Assembly: GCF_023156285.1 (NCBI RefSeq)
Contig: NZ_JAKZAJ010000001.1
Coordinates: forward strand, 310,001-374,000
From: Marinobacter koreensis
Lineage (GTDB): Bacteria > Pseudomonadota > Gammaproteobacteria > Pseudomonadales > Oleiphilaceae
Reading direction: 5' to 3'
Length of the DNA stretch: 64,000 nt
The notes beneath the pieces are model-generated. The model was not told where the DNA came from. It did not search any database and saw only the letters and a program-made list of their open reading frames with translations. The position numbers were made by a program, and so were the translations under genes. Shown here one piece after another: positions 23,735 through 32,684 of this stretch. Each line of letters begins with the position of its first letter. Position 1 is the first letter of the stretch.

Positions 23735-24554
23735 GCATAAAAAAGCATTACCCCCAGCGGTCACCCTCAATCCCTGGCGCAGACTGAGAGCCTATACCGA
23801 TGCCCGGATCGGGCTGGGACGCGCTGGAGTCAGCCTCCCGACGAGTGAGTTGCTGGCCTTCCAGCTTGCCCATGCCCAGGCCCGCGATGCTGTGCATCTG
23901 GCCCTGGATATGACGACCTTGTGCGAGCAAATCGAACAGATCTCGGGGCAGGCGCCGCTGCGTCTGCACAGCCAGGCCGTCGATCGGGTGACCTATCTGC
24001 AGCGTCCTGATCTGGGGCGCCGTCTTGATGAAGACTCCCGGTCCAGGTTGCATGCTCCGGAAGCATCCGCCTCATCGCCGGTGGACCTGGCCATCGTGGT
24101 AGCCGATGGTCTGTCGTCGTTTGCTGTCCAGAACAATACCGGTCCCTTTCTGGCGGCCTTGTTTTCACAACTGGATGCGTCTGAAGAGGTGTGGTCCCTG
24201 GCGCCAATCACGGTGGTTGAACAGGCCCGGGTAGCGGTTGGGGATGAAATTGGCGATCTTGTGAATGCCCGGGCAGTATTGGTTCTCATCGGTGAGCGCC
24301 CGGGGCTCAGTTCCCCTGACAGTCTGGGGCTTTATCTGACCTGGGCACCGCAGATAGGTCGGACCGATGCGGAACGTAACTGCATTTCCAACATCCGGCC
24401 GGCCGGACTGGATGTCGGGGAGGCGAGTCGCCGGGCCGTGTATCTGCTGCAGGAAGCCCGGCGAATGGAGATCTCTGGGGTGTCCCTGAAGGACCGTTCG
24501 GAAACCCCTGTCCTGGCGTGCGAAACCGGTCCCGGTAATTTCCTGACCGGTTAA
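23727..24554 (+). CDS. eutC: Ethanolamine ammonia-lyase small subunit EutC
   Basis: A 275-residue subunit that helps bind adenosylcobalamin. Family motifs are present: 'LTDARIGLGRAG'-like (here YTDARIGLGRAGVSLPTSE), 'DLAIVVADGLSSFAVQNN', 'VLIGERPGLSSPDSLGLYLTW' and 'CISNIRP' near the end. It overlaps eutB and its stop overlaps the stop of the convergent membrane-protein gene by a few bases. Confidence 0.94.
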   Translation: MAEHKKALPPAVTLNPWRRLRAYTDARIGLGRAGVSLPTSELLAFQLAHAQARDAVHLALDMTTLCEQIEQISGQAPLRLHSQAVDRVTYLQRPDLGRRLDEDSRSRLHAPEASASSPVDLAIVVADGLSSFAVQNNTGPFLAALFSQLDASEEVWSLAPITVVEQARVAVGDEIGDLVNARAVLVLIGERPGLSSPDSLGLYLTWAPQIGRTDAERNCISNIRPAGLDVGEASRRAVYLLQEARRMEISGVSLKDRSETPVLACETGPGNFLTG

Positions 24555-25009
24555 TCCTCGGTTCTGGGGGCCAGTCTCAGGAAGACGCCCAGCGCCGCGA
24601 GTAACAGGGCTGTGCTGACAATAATCGCGACCGGGTAATAAAGGTTGCCTGCCAGCTCCAGCTGACTGTACTTGATGATCATGATCAGGCCTTCCAGTGA
24701 CATCGCAACGCACGCGGTTCCAATAAAACGGGGAAGTGTGCGCCTGAGCATGGTGATGACGTCGTGGGATTCGGAATGCCCGCTGTATTCCGATCGTATC
24801 ACCATCGCCAGCTCGTATACGGCAAGGGCAATAATGCTGCCATTAACGGCCTTGATCAGAACCTGGATCAGCTCAAGCCCCGCGCCCAGCTGTTCAAACA
24901 GATCAATGGCCGTCGCTGAGATCAGGCAGAACGCCAGGCCGAAAAAGAGGAGTGAAAACAGTCTCGCAAACAGGGCACGGATCGGGATGGAGGTCAGCAG
25001 GTGGATCAT
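24551..25009 (-). CDS. Unidentified four-helix membrane protein
   Basis: A 152-residue protein with hydrophobic segments near residues 14-36, 50-70, 95-112 and 122-143. It begins MIHLLTSIPIRALFARLFSLLFFGLAFCLISATA. I do not recognise the family. A cytosolic loop between helices 2 and 3 carries 'IRSEYSGHSESHDVITMLRRTLPRF'. It is convergent with eutC, with overlapping stops, and divergent from mtgA. Composition is like its neighbours. Confidence 0.65.
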   Translation of the reverse strand: MIHLLTSIPIRALFARLFSLLFFGLAFCLISATAIDLFEQLGAGLELIQVLIKAVNGSIIALAVYELAMVIRSEYSGHSESHDVITMLRRTLPRFIGTACVAMSLEGLIMIIKYSQLELAGNLYYPVAIIVSTALLLAALGVFLRLAPRTED

Positions 25010-25179
25010 GGATTCTGTGCTCCGAAATCACATTGGGAATCTGTCACGACAGGCTACCGATTCTGTGTTCGGATTTGCTTGCCGCTGTCTTAGGGTTTAT
25101 TAATCTCCGAGTCATTGCTGAAGGCCTTTGCCGGCCTGGGTGGTAGATTGAGCGCTTTCCGAAGGAGAGATCCCGATTG

Positions 25180-25857
25180 ATGTCTGCCAAGATACTTCGC
25201 TGGGTGGCCTGGTTCGTTCTGGGTCTGCTGTTGCTCGTGATGGGCCTGGTGCTTTTGTTCCGTTTCGTGAACCCGCCAACCTCGGCGTTCATGCTGACTT
25301 ACAAGGTGAGCAACCCGTCTGAGGATGTCCGCCAGGAATGGGTCCCCTATGAGCGCATATCGGCCTGGATGCCGCTGGCGGTGGTCGCCAGTGAGGATCA
25401 GCGGTTTCCCGACCATTGGGGCGTGGATTTTCGCGCCATTCGGCATGCGGTGTCGGAGTATATCGACGGGGATGGACTTCGGGGGGCGAGCACCATCACC
25501 CAGCAAACGGCCAAGAATCTGTTCCTCTGGAACGGCCGGAGCTTCGTCCGGAAAGCATTGGAAGCGGGGCTTGCGCTCACGCTTGAAGCGTTCTGGTCCA
25601 AACAGCGGATTCTGGAGGTGTACCTGAACGTCGCCGAATTCGGCCCCGGTATTTATGGCGTTGGTGCGGCCAGTCAGGCCTTTTTCGGGATCCCGGCGAG
25701 TCAGTTGTCGCAGACCCAGGCGGCCATGCTGGCCGCCGTGCTCCCCAATCCGCGGATACTGCGTGTGGATCAGCCCACGTCTTATGTATGGGAGCGGGTC
25801 CGCTGGATTCGCCGTCAGATGGCGCAGTTGGGGGCGGGGTATCTCAAGCGCCTTTGA
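25180..25857 (+). CDS. mtgA: Monofunctional biosynthetic peptidoglycan transglycosylase MtgA
   Basis: A 225-residue family GT51 enzyme that polymerises lipid II into glycan strands. A single N-terminal membrane anchor spans residues 7-29. The catalytic Glu is E72 in 'VASEDQRFPDHWGVD', followed by 'GASTITQQTAKNLFLW' and 'KQRILEVYLNVAEFGPGIYGV', all hallmarks of GT51. There is no transpeptidase domain. An in-frame TTG at 25177 gives better spacing to GAAGGAG and could be the true start. Confidence 0.92.
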   Translation: MSAKILRWVAWFVLGLLLLVMGLVLLFRFVNPPTSAFMLTYKVSNPSEDVRQEWVPYERISAWMPLAVVASEDQRFPDHWGVDFRAIRHAVSEYIDGDGLRGASTITQQTAKNLFLWNGRSFVRKALEAGLALTLEAFWSKQRILEVYLNVAEFGPGIYGVGAASQAFFGIPASQLSQTQAAMLAAVLPNPRILRVDQPTSYVWERVRWIRRQMAQLGAGYLKRL

Positions 25858-25872
25858 AATCGGTTCAGAACC

Positions 25873-26634
25873 TCAGACCTCCGCAATCATCAGTTTCTTC
25901 ATCAGCTTGCGCCACGCAATCGGCAATTGGGACTCCAGTGTCGCCAGATGAGGCAGATCCAGCGGCCAGGGGTAGAAGGGCTCCTTGCAGCCGTAGATCA
26001 CGGTGTTGTTGGTCCGGCTTCTGAAGTACAGCAGGCAGGGGAATTGCCTCACCAGTTCCCGGTACAGAGGGCTGGTTTCGTCCGGCGGGCGGTGGTAATT
26101 GAGGATCAGCCAGCCGTCGTCGCTCAGGGCATGACTGCAATCCTTGATGAACCGGCGCTGGGCCTGGGCCGGGCTCATCCGGTCGGCGCCGTAAAGATCG
26201 GTAAATATCATCCGGGTGCTGGCCGGGGGCAGATCCGCCACAACTTTGCGGGCATCGCCGAGGGTGATCTCAAGGCGGTCCGACTGCGGCAACCCGAACC
26301 ATTCACGGGCCACTTCGACGACTTTCGGACGGAGTTCGACCACATGCACGGCACAGTCCGGGAACAGGTGGTACAGGCCGTGGGCGAGGGCTCCGCCGCC
26401 CATGCCCAGCACAGTGACGTGCTCCGGCGTCGCGAACGCAGCGGGTAACAGCATGGCACGGCTGTATTCATGTACCGGCACGTGGGGCGCGGCGCGGGCG
26501 ATCTTGCTCTGTTCAAACACCGAGTCGAAGCTGAGCACCCGATGTTTGCGATCGTCAATCACCAGGATATTGCCCACCGCATCCCGGGTGACGTGGACTA
26601 TGTCGCCCCGGATTTCCGGTTTTTGCATCGTCAC
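25873..26634 (-). CDS. Spermidine synthase-like methyltransferase-fold protein
   Basis: A 253-residue Rossmann-fold protein of the spermidine synthase-like/SpeE-related group. Motif I is 'VTVLGMGGGALAHGLYHLF', followed by 'VVELRPKVVEVAREWFGL' and 'LGDARKVVADL' with an acidic 'IFTDLYGADRM' segment. The polyamine-site residues of true SpeE are not clearly conserved, and no speD/speE neighbour exists, so polyamine synthesis is doubtful. It is transcribed toward mtgA (convergent) and is divergent from the 26703 gene. Confidence 0.75.
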   Translation of the reverse strand: MTMQKPEIRGDIVHVTRDAVGNILVIDDRKHRVLSFDSVFEQSKIARAAPHVPVHEYSRAMLLPAAFATPEHVTVLGMGGGALAHGLYHLFPDCAVHVVELRPKVVEVAREWFGLPQSDRLEITLGDARKVVADLPPASTRMIFTDLYGADRMSPAQAQRRFIKDCSHALSDDGWLILNYHRPPDETSPLYRELVRQFPCLLYFRSRTNNTVIYGCKEPFYPWPLDLPHLATLESQLPIAWRKLMKKLMIAEV

Positions 26635-26702
26635 TCCCCCGGCTTTTGGGCTATGGTAACAGTAAGAGCCGTTGTGACCCGGCTGAAGGAGGATACCGGA
26701 AA

Positions 26703-27476
26703 GTGACCGATCAAGCAGGTCATGAGCGCGTTGTCGGGAATCTCACCGAGGGCGCCAGGCATTATGTCCTGATTCTTTTTCCCCGGCTGCTGAAGGACAT
26801 TCGGCGGATCGGTATACCGGAGGTGGTCCGTACCTCCGGTCTCGCCGAACGGGAAGTGACCAGCCTGTACTTCCATTTCGCGGCGGTTGCCCGCCTGCTG
26901 CCCGACCATCCCGATCGCATCACGCCGGACCTGTGGGAACATCTCACTTATTGCGTGCAGGTGATGAGCGGCATGGTCAGTGCCGCGTCCCTGGATGATC
27001 TGGTCGAAGCGAGGGAGCAGGCCGTGCGCAAATACCTGCCGCAAGCCCGGGAATCCCTGGAGCAGGAATTCGAGGAGCAGCGTCACGAAGGTACCGTTGA
27101 CTTCCGACTCGCCGGTCTTCTCCGCCGGGCGGACTCGCCCGCACATTCCCGCGAGTTGTGTATGGAGGCGATTCGTCGGGAACGGGAAGAGCGGTTCGAA
27201 TCGCTCAAGTCACTGAATACCTCCCGGTTAAACAGGAATCAGGCGCATGTAGTGGAGTCGGCAAGGGCGTATGTGGTTCGTGAAATGGCGGCAGCGCCAG
27301 ACGATTTCGCTACGATCGATTTGGTTATCCGTCTGCTTGACCTGCTCCGTGCGGTGTTGATCATGGAGAATCGGCCGGAGAGTCCTGTGTCGGAAGACGT
27401 ATCGGTTGAGCGAATCGTATTGGGTATCGGCAACGTCCTCTACCGCAAAGAGCTCGGTCTGGCACTTGCCGGCTGA
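26703..27476 (+). CDS. Unidentified helical cytoplasmic protein
   Basis: A 257-residue protein with GTG start and a strong AAGGAGG. No signal peptide or membrane helix is visible. Predicted mostly helical, with charged stretches ('REQAVRKYLPQARESLEQEFEEQRHEG', 'RREREERFESLKSL' regions) suggesting coiled coils around residues 100-180. I do not recognise the family. It faces a spermidine synthase-like gene divergently and converges with the Lrp regulator. No functional assignment is justified. Confidence 0.7.
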   Translation: MTDQAGHERVVGNLTEGARHYVLILFPRLLKDIRRIGIPEVVRTSGLAEREVTSLYFHFAAVARLLPDHPDRITPDLWEHLTYCVQVMSGMVSAASLDDLVEAREQAVRKYLPQARESLEQEFEEQRHEGTVDFRLAGLLRRADSPAHSRELCMEAIRREREERFESLKSLNTSRLNRNQAHVVESARAYVVREMAAAPDDFATIDLVIRLLDLLRAVLIMENRPESPVSEDVSVERIVLGIGNVLYRKELGLALAG

Positions 27477-27505
27477 GGTCAGCCCTGATTTATCCCTGAG
27501 CCGGC

Positions 27506-27958
27506 CTAGAGCCCGGCGTCTTTCACGCTTTCCATAACCACGAAAGTACTCGTTTGCAGCACATGTGGCAGGCTGGAGACCTGCTCACCGAGTACTTGCC
27601 GATACTCGGCCATGTTACGGGTCCGGATTTTTAGCAGATAATCAAAATTCGCCGCCATCATGTGGCATTGTTCGACCGCCGAGATCTGCCGCACCGCTTC
27701 ATTGAAGGCGGCCAGGGCTCTGCTGCTGGTGTCGTTGAGCGTGACCTGGGCGAAGGCAATATGGGCGAGTCCCAGTTTGGTCTGGTTCAGCAGTGCGGTG
27801 TAACCGGTGATGTACCCCTGTTCTTCCAGACGGCGCATCCGGACCTGGCAGGGCGTTTTGGACAGGCCAACCCTGGAGGCCAGATCGGTTACCGTGATCC
27901 GGCCGTTTCTCTGTAATTCCCGAATGATCGATAGGTCGATCCTGTCGAGTTCTGTCAT
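27506..27958 (-). CDS. Lrp/AsnC family regulator, probable PutA activator
   Basis: A 150-residue regulator starting MTELDRIDLSIIRELQRNGRITV; an upstream in-frame extension to 28045 is AT-rich promoter sequence and not coding. The helix-turn-helix includes 'TDLASRVGLSKTPCQVRMRRLEEQGYI', and the C-terminal RAM domain has 'QCHMMAANFDYLLKIRTRN'. It is divergent from putA across 202 bases. In many proteobacteria such an Lrp-type PutR activates putA in response to proline. That fits here because this PutA has no DNA-binding domain of its own. Confidence 0.88.
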   Translation of the reverse strand: MTELDRIDLSIIRELQRNGRITVTDLASRVGLSKTPCQVRMRRLEEQGYITGYTALLNQTKLGLAHIAFAQVTLNDTSSRALAAFNEAVRQISAVEQCHMMAANFDYLLKIRTRNMAEYRQVLGEQVSSLPHVLQTSTFVVMESVKDAGL

Positions 27959-28160
27959 GGCTGCTATCCTTTCAGAACACCAGTACAAATCCTGGCCAAA
28001 AGTCGAAATAACCAATTTTAGTGGATAGGCAGTAAAAATATACATTTTTCTGTTTCAAAAAAAGAACAACGTCTGCCAAAACCCGGACCTAATAGGAAAA
28101 TGGCTTGCACGAGCTTCGCTAAAATGCGGTTAAGAGACAAACAACGAGGAGGGTACGATC

Positions 28161-31100
28161 ATGGGACCGCAGCAATCAGCGACTCCAACGCTTGAGGAAA
28201 GCCGTCAGGCCATCCGCAGGAACTACCTGGCGGACGAGTATGAGGTCATTCATCAACTGATTGCTGACGCTCAGTTGTCCCAGGCAGAGCGCGAGGCCAT
28301 TTCCGCCCGTGCCGCAGACCTGGTGAGAAGCGTCCGCAACAATGCCAGCCCGACCATCATGGAGAAATTCCTGGCGGAGTATGGACTGACCACCAAGGAA
28401 GGCGTTGCGCTGATGTGCCTGGCCGAGGCATTGCTTCGGGTCCCGGATAATCTGACCATTCACGACCTGATTGAAGACAAGATCACCTCCGGCAACTGGG
28501 GTGCGCATGTTGGCAAGGCCAAGTCCGGCATGATCAATTCCGCGACCGTGGCTCTGCTCATGACCAGCAATCTGCTCAAAGATTCCGAGCGGCAGAGTGT
28601 TGGCGAGACCTTGCGCAAGCTGGTCAAGCGCATGGGCGAGCCGGTGGTTCGCACAGTGGCCGGCCAGGCAATGAAAGAAATGGGCCGCCAGTTTGTCCTG
28701 GGGCGTGACATCGAGGAAGCCCAGGACCGTGGGAAGTCCTATGTTGAGCGTGGCTACACCTATTCCTACGACATGCTCGGCGAAGCCGCCCGCACGGATG
28801 CAGACGCCCAGCGCTATTACCAGTCCTACTCCAATGCCATTGATAGCATCAGCAAGAATTGCAAAGGCGATGTCCGTACCAACCCGGGCATCTCCGTAAA
28901 ACTCTCGGCGCTGCTGGCCCGCTACGAGTATGGCCAGAAAGAGCGGGTGATGAACGAACTGATGCCCCGGGCACTGAAACTGGCTAAAAAAGCCGCTGCC
29001 GCGAACATGGGCTTCAACATCGACGCCGAAGAGCAGGATCGTCTCGATCTGTCCCTCGACGTCATCGAAGCGATCCTGTCCGATCCCGAGCTCAAGGACT
29101 GGGAAGGTTTCGGCGTCGTGGTTCAGGCGTTCGGAAAGCGCTCCGCCCAGACTCTGGACTGGCTGTACGCGTTGTCTGAGAAGCTGGACCGCCGCATCAT
29201 GGTACGCTTGGTGAAAGGCGCCTACTGGGACGCTGAGATCAAGCGTGCCCAGGTCATGGGCCTGAGTGACTTCCCGGTGTTTACCCGCAAGGCATGCAGT
29301 GACGTTTCCTACCTGTCCTGCGCCAAACAACTGATGGGCATGACCGACCGGATCTACCCGCAGTTTGCTACCCACAATGCCCATTCGGTGTCGGCGGTAC
29401 TGGAGCTGGCCAAGGATCTTGACCGCTCGAAGTTCGAATTCCAGCGCCTGCACGGCATGGGTGAGTCCCTGCATGACCAGGTGCTCCAGGACAGTGGCGT
29501 CCCCTGCCGGATCTACGCGCCGGTCGGTGCCCACAAGGACCTGCTGGCCTACCTTGTCCGCCGCCTGTTGGAGAACGGTGCCAACAGCTCTTTCGTGAAC
29601 CAGATTGTCGATACCAGCATTACCCCGGAGGAGATTGCGAGGGATCCGATCGACGCCGTGGTCGCCCTGGGCAAGGACATCTCGAGCAAAGCCATCACTC
29701 CGCCTGCCAGGATCTTCGGAGACCAGCGTCGTAACTCCAAGGGCTGGGATATCACCGATCCGGTCACCGTGGCCGAGATTGAAGAGGGGCGTGGCAAGTT
29801 CCGGGAGCATCAATGGAAGGGTGGTCCTATTCTCGCTGTCGAGTCTTCCAGCGACGACGTCCATGAGGTTCGCAATCCGGCGGATCCAGATGATCTGGTG
29901 GGGCACATTACCTTCACCTCCGAGGCCGACATCAATGCAGCGCTGGATGCGGCACAGGAGGGCTTCAAAAGCTGGTCGGCCCGGTCGGCGGAGGAACGGG
30001 CTGCCTGTGTTCGCAAGGTGGGTGATCTCTATGAGGCCAATGCCCATGAGCTGTTCGCATTGACCACCCGGGAGGCGGGCAAGTCCCTGCTGGATGCGGT
30101 TGCGGAAATTCGCGAAGCCGTGGACTTCGCCATGTTCTACGCCAACGAAGGCATCCGCTATGAACAGGATGGCGAGGCGCGCGGCGTGATGTGCTGTATC
30201 TCGCCCTGGAACTTCCCGCTGGCGATCTTTACCGGCCAGATTCTGGCGAACCTGGCAGCGGGCAATGCGGTCGTCGCCAAGCCGGCGGAGAGCACCTCAC
30301 TGCTGGCTGTGCGGGCGGTTGAGCTGATGCATGAGGCGGGCATTCCGCGGGATGCGATCCAGCTGGTACCGGGCACCGGTTCGACGGTAGGCTCTGCGCT
30401 GACTTCGGATACCCGGGTGGCGGGCGTGTGTTTCACCGGCTCCATTGCCACCGCCCAGCGAATCAACGAGGCCATGACCGAGAACATGGCGCCGGACGCC
30501 CCCCTTGTGGCGGAAACCGGTGGCCTGAACGCCATGATCGTCGATTCGACGGCGTTACCCGAGCAGGTTGTCCGGGACGTGCTGGCGTCGTCGTTCCAGA
30601 GCGCGGGTCAGCGCTGCTCCGCATTGCGGGTGCTCTATGTCCAGAAAGACATTGCCGATCACCTTCTGGAGATGCTCTACGGCGCAATGGAAGAGCTGGG
30701 CATCGGCGATCCATGGCAGCTGTCCACCGATGTGGGACCGGTCATTGATGAGCCCTCGCAGAAGAAGATCGTTGATCACTGCAACAAGTTCGAGCAGGCC
30801 GGCAAACTGTTGAAGAAAATCGACGTACCCGGCAAGGGTCGTTTTGTGTCGCCCGCCGTGCTGCGAGTCAGCGGCATTGAGGAGATGGAAGAAGAGATCT
30901 TCGGTCCGGTCCTACATGTGGCAACCTTCGAGGCCAAGGACATCGACAAGGTGGTCGATGCGGTCAATGCCAAGGGCTACGGGCTGACCTTCGGTATTCA
31001 CAGCCGGGTGGATCGCCGGATCGAGCATATTGCCAGCCGGATCCACGTGGGTAATACCTACGTGAATCGGAACCAGATCGGCGCCATTGTCGGGTCCCAG

Positions 31101-31790
31101 CCATTCGGTGGTGAGGGTCTCTCCGGCACCGGTCCGAAGGCCGGTGGTCCGCTGTATGTCCGCCGTTTCCTCAAGGGCGAGACCATCGAGAGACCGTCCA
31201 GCTCCAGCGACAAGGTCATCGGTGTGGGCAAGGTCCAGAAGCTGATTGATCAGGTGGCGGCGATCAAGGCACCCAAGCCGGAGGCGCGCCAAGAGACACT
31301 GAAGCCGTTCTTCGGTGACGTTCCCGCGCCAATGGATAAGGGCTATCTGGAAATGCAAGGGCCCACCGGTGAGCAGAACCATCTGTCATTCCACCCTCGC
31401 GGTGTCGTGCTCTGCCTGGGCCCCGATGCGGATTCAGCCATGGAGCAGGCGGCAACCGCGCTTTCCCAGGGAAACCAGGTTGTCGTGATTGCGCCCGAGG
31501 CCGAGAAAAAAGTGTCGGATGCGGTCAAGGCCGGTCTGCCAATTGCGGCGATCGATGGTGTTCTGGATCCGGATGCCCTGACCGAGCTGTCCGGTTTCGA
31601 GGCGGCGGTGAGTGTGGCCGAGAAGCCTTTGCTGAAACAGTACCGTCAGGCCCTGGCCAAGCGTGATGGCGCCTTGCTGCCGATCATCACCGAGCATACG
31701 CTGGACCAGCGCTTCGTGATCGAACGGCATCTGTGTGTCGATACGACGGCTGCAGGCGGTAACGCCAGCCTGATTGCGTCTGCCGAGTAA
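28161..31790 (+). CDS. putA: Bifunctional proline dehydrogenase/P5C dehydrogenase PutA
   Basis: A 1209-residue enzyme that oxidises proline to glutamate in two steps at the membrane. Order: short helical arm, FAD-dependent proline dehydrogenase barrel (to about 500; 'VRLVKGAYWDAEIKRAQ', 'ATHNAHSVSAVL'), then NAD-dependent aldehyde dehydrogenase with 'CCISPWNFPLAIFTGQ', 'FTGSIATAQRI' and catalytic C819 in 'SAGQRCSAL'. A C-terminal domain follows. It is about 110 residues shorter than E. coli PutA because the N-terminal ribbon-helix-helix repressor domain is missing. Start: ATG after GAGGAGGG. A strong terminator follows. Confidence 0.96.
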   Translation: MGPQQSATPTLEESRQAIRRNYLADEYEVIHQLIADAQLSQAEREAISARAADLVRSVRNNASPTIMEKFLAEYGLTTKEGVALMCLAEALLRVPDNLTIHDLIEDKITSGNWGAHVGKAKSGMINSATVALLMTSNLLKDSERQSVGETLRKLVKRMGEPVVRTVAGQAMKEMGRQFVLGRDIEEAQDRGKSYVERGYTYSYDMLGEAARTDADAQRYYQSYSNAIDSISKNCKGDVRTNPGISVKLSALLARYEYGQKERVMNELMPRALKLAKKAAAANMGFNIDAEEQDRLDLSLDVIEAILSDPELKDWEGFGVVVQAFGKRSAQTLDWLYALSEKLDRRIMVRLVKGAYWDAEIKRAQVMGLSDFPVFTRKACSDVSYLSCAKQLMGMTDRIYPQFATHNAHSVSAVLELAKDLDRSKFEFQRLHGMGESLHDQVLQDSGVPCRIYAPVGAHKDLLAYLVRRLLENGANSSFVNQIVDTSITPEEIARDPIDAVVALGKDISSKAITPPARIFGDQRRNSKGWDITDPVTVAEIEEGRGKFREHQWKGGPILAVESSSDDVHEVRNPADPDDLVGHITFTSEADINAALDAAQEGFKSWSARSAEERAACVRKVGDLYEANAHELFALTTREAGKSLLDAVAEIREAVDFAMFYANEGIRYEQDGEARGVMCCISPWNFPLAIFTGQILANLAAGNAVVAKPAESTSLLAVRAVELMHEAGIPRDAIQLVPGTGSTVGSALTSDTRVAGVCFTGSIATAQRINEAMTENMAPDAPLVAETGGLNAMIVDSTALPEQVVRDVLASSFQSAGQRCSALRVLYVQKDIADHLLEMLYGAMEELGIGDPWQLSTDVGPVIDEPSQKKIVDHCNKFEQAGKLLKKIDVPGKGRFVSPAVLRVSGIEEMEEEIFGPVLHVATFEAKDIDKVVDAVNAKGYGLTFGIHSRVDRRIEHIASRIHVGNTYVNRNQIGAIVGSQPFGGEGLSGTGPKAGGPLYVRRFLKGETIERPSSSSDKVIGVGKVQKLIDQVAAIKAPKPEARQETLKPFFGDVPAPMDKGYLEMQGPTGEQNHLSFHPRGVVLCLGPDADSAMEQAATALSQGNQVVVIAPEAEKKVSDAVKAGLPIAAIDGVLDPDALTELSGFEAAVSVAEKPLLKQYRQALAKRDGALLPIITEHTLDQRFVIERHLCVDTTAAGGNASLIASAE

Positions 31791-31805
31791 CAGCAACGCC
31801 AACTG

Positions 31806-31844
31806 AAAATCCCCCGGACAGAGGGCCTGTCCGGGGGATTTTTT
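31806..31844 (+). terminator. Rho-independent terminator of putA
   Basis: AAAATCCCCCGGACA (31806-31820) pairs perfectly with TGTCCGGGGGATTTT (31828-31842) around a 7-base loop and runs into T residues. The A-rich left flank means it can also stop transcripts from the convergent lytic transglycosylase gene. Confidence 0.95.
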
Positions 31845-31866
31845 ATGTGCACATTGCCGGTTCCGG

Positions 31867-32571
31867 TCAGTTGGCGGCGTACCGGTCCCGAAGGATACCC
31901 ACGCGCTCGACGTAGGCCTTGGTCTCGGCGTACGGAGGAACGCCCTTGTAGCGGGTGACCGCTCCCGGACCAGCGTTGTAGGCAGCCGTGGCCAGACGGA
32001 CGTTGCCACCAAACTTCCGAAGCATCTGGGCCAGATAGCTGACCCCACCCCGGATATTGTCGGCCGCTGCCAGGGCGTTAGAAACACCCAGTTCCCGTGC
32101 GGTGCCGGGCATCAGTTGCATCAGTCCCTGCGCGCCTCTGGGCGATACCGCATCGGCATTGAAGCCGGACTCCGCATGGATCACGGCACGGACGAGGGCC
32201 GGGTCGACGTCGAATTCCCGCGCAGCCGTACGGATTTCCTGGCGATAGGGTTTCAGGAACAGCGGTGTCTTGCGCCAGTCAATGGTGGAATCGGGATCGC
32301 AGGCGTAACAGTGAAAGCGGATGACATCGAACTTCGCCGAACGGGGACGCACTCCGCTGTAGGACACAACGCCATTTTCGTCCTTGTAGCGATAGACCGT
32401 CGCACTGGCGGTCGAGGCGATAGGTGCGTCGGAGTCTGTGCTATTGGTGAACTCGACGGTGCCGTCAGGGTGGACTATCCGTTTGATTCCCCCTCCAGCC
32501 GCCGGCAGGGCCGTTAGCATCAGACAGAGAGCAACGGCAGTGGGGAGAGTGAAGTCTGATCGTCGTGTCAT
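31867..32571 (-). CDS. Lytic transglycosylase, SLT type, with DUF4124 region
   Basis: A 234-residue exported enzyme that cleaves peptidoglycan glycan strands. Residues 1-25 are a signal peptide. Residues 28-75 contain two DUF4124-like 'VYRYKDENG' and 'GTVEFTN' turns. The SLT domain has the catalytic E134 in 'VIHAESGFNADAVSPRGAQGLMQLMPGTA' and the 'AAYNAGPGAVTRY' motif. The acidic catalytic residue and both SLT motifs are intact. It converges with putA at a shared terminator. Confidence 0.9.
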   Translation of the reverse strand: MTRRSDFTLPTAVALCLMLTALPAAGGGIKRIVHPDGTVEFTNSTDSDAPIASTASATVYRYKDENGVVSYSGVRPRSAKFDVIRFHCYACDPDSTIDWRKTPLFLKPYRQEIRTAAREFDVDPALVRAVIHAESGFNADAVSPRGAQGLMQLMPGTARELGVSNALAAADNIRGGVSYLAQMLRKFGGNVRLATAAYNAGPGAVTRYKGVPPYAETKAYVERVGILRDRYAAN

Positions 32572-32684
32572 GGTTTGAACCAGGCGGTCAATCGCGGAAT
32601 ATCAATGGCCTATCATTATTTCAGTATGAACGAGTGACGCAAAGGGCCAGACTCTCAATATTCGTTACGAAATGCAGCGGCAGG

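Noticed and set aside
28098..28140. A possible sigma-54 or sigma-70 promoter before putA (TGGCTTGCAC ... TAAAAT)
   Set aside because: Spacing between the elements does not fit either consensus.
28176..30047. A 623-residue open frame antisense to putA
   Set aside because: It mirrors the codon pattern of putA, has no domain likeness and no ribosome site; long antisense frames are expected in GC-rich genes.
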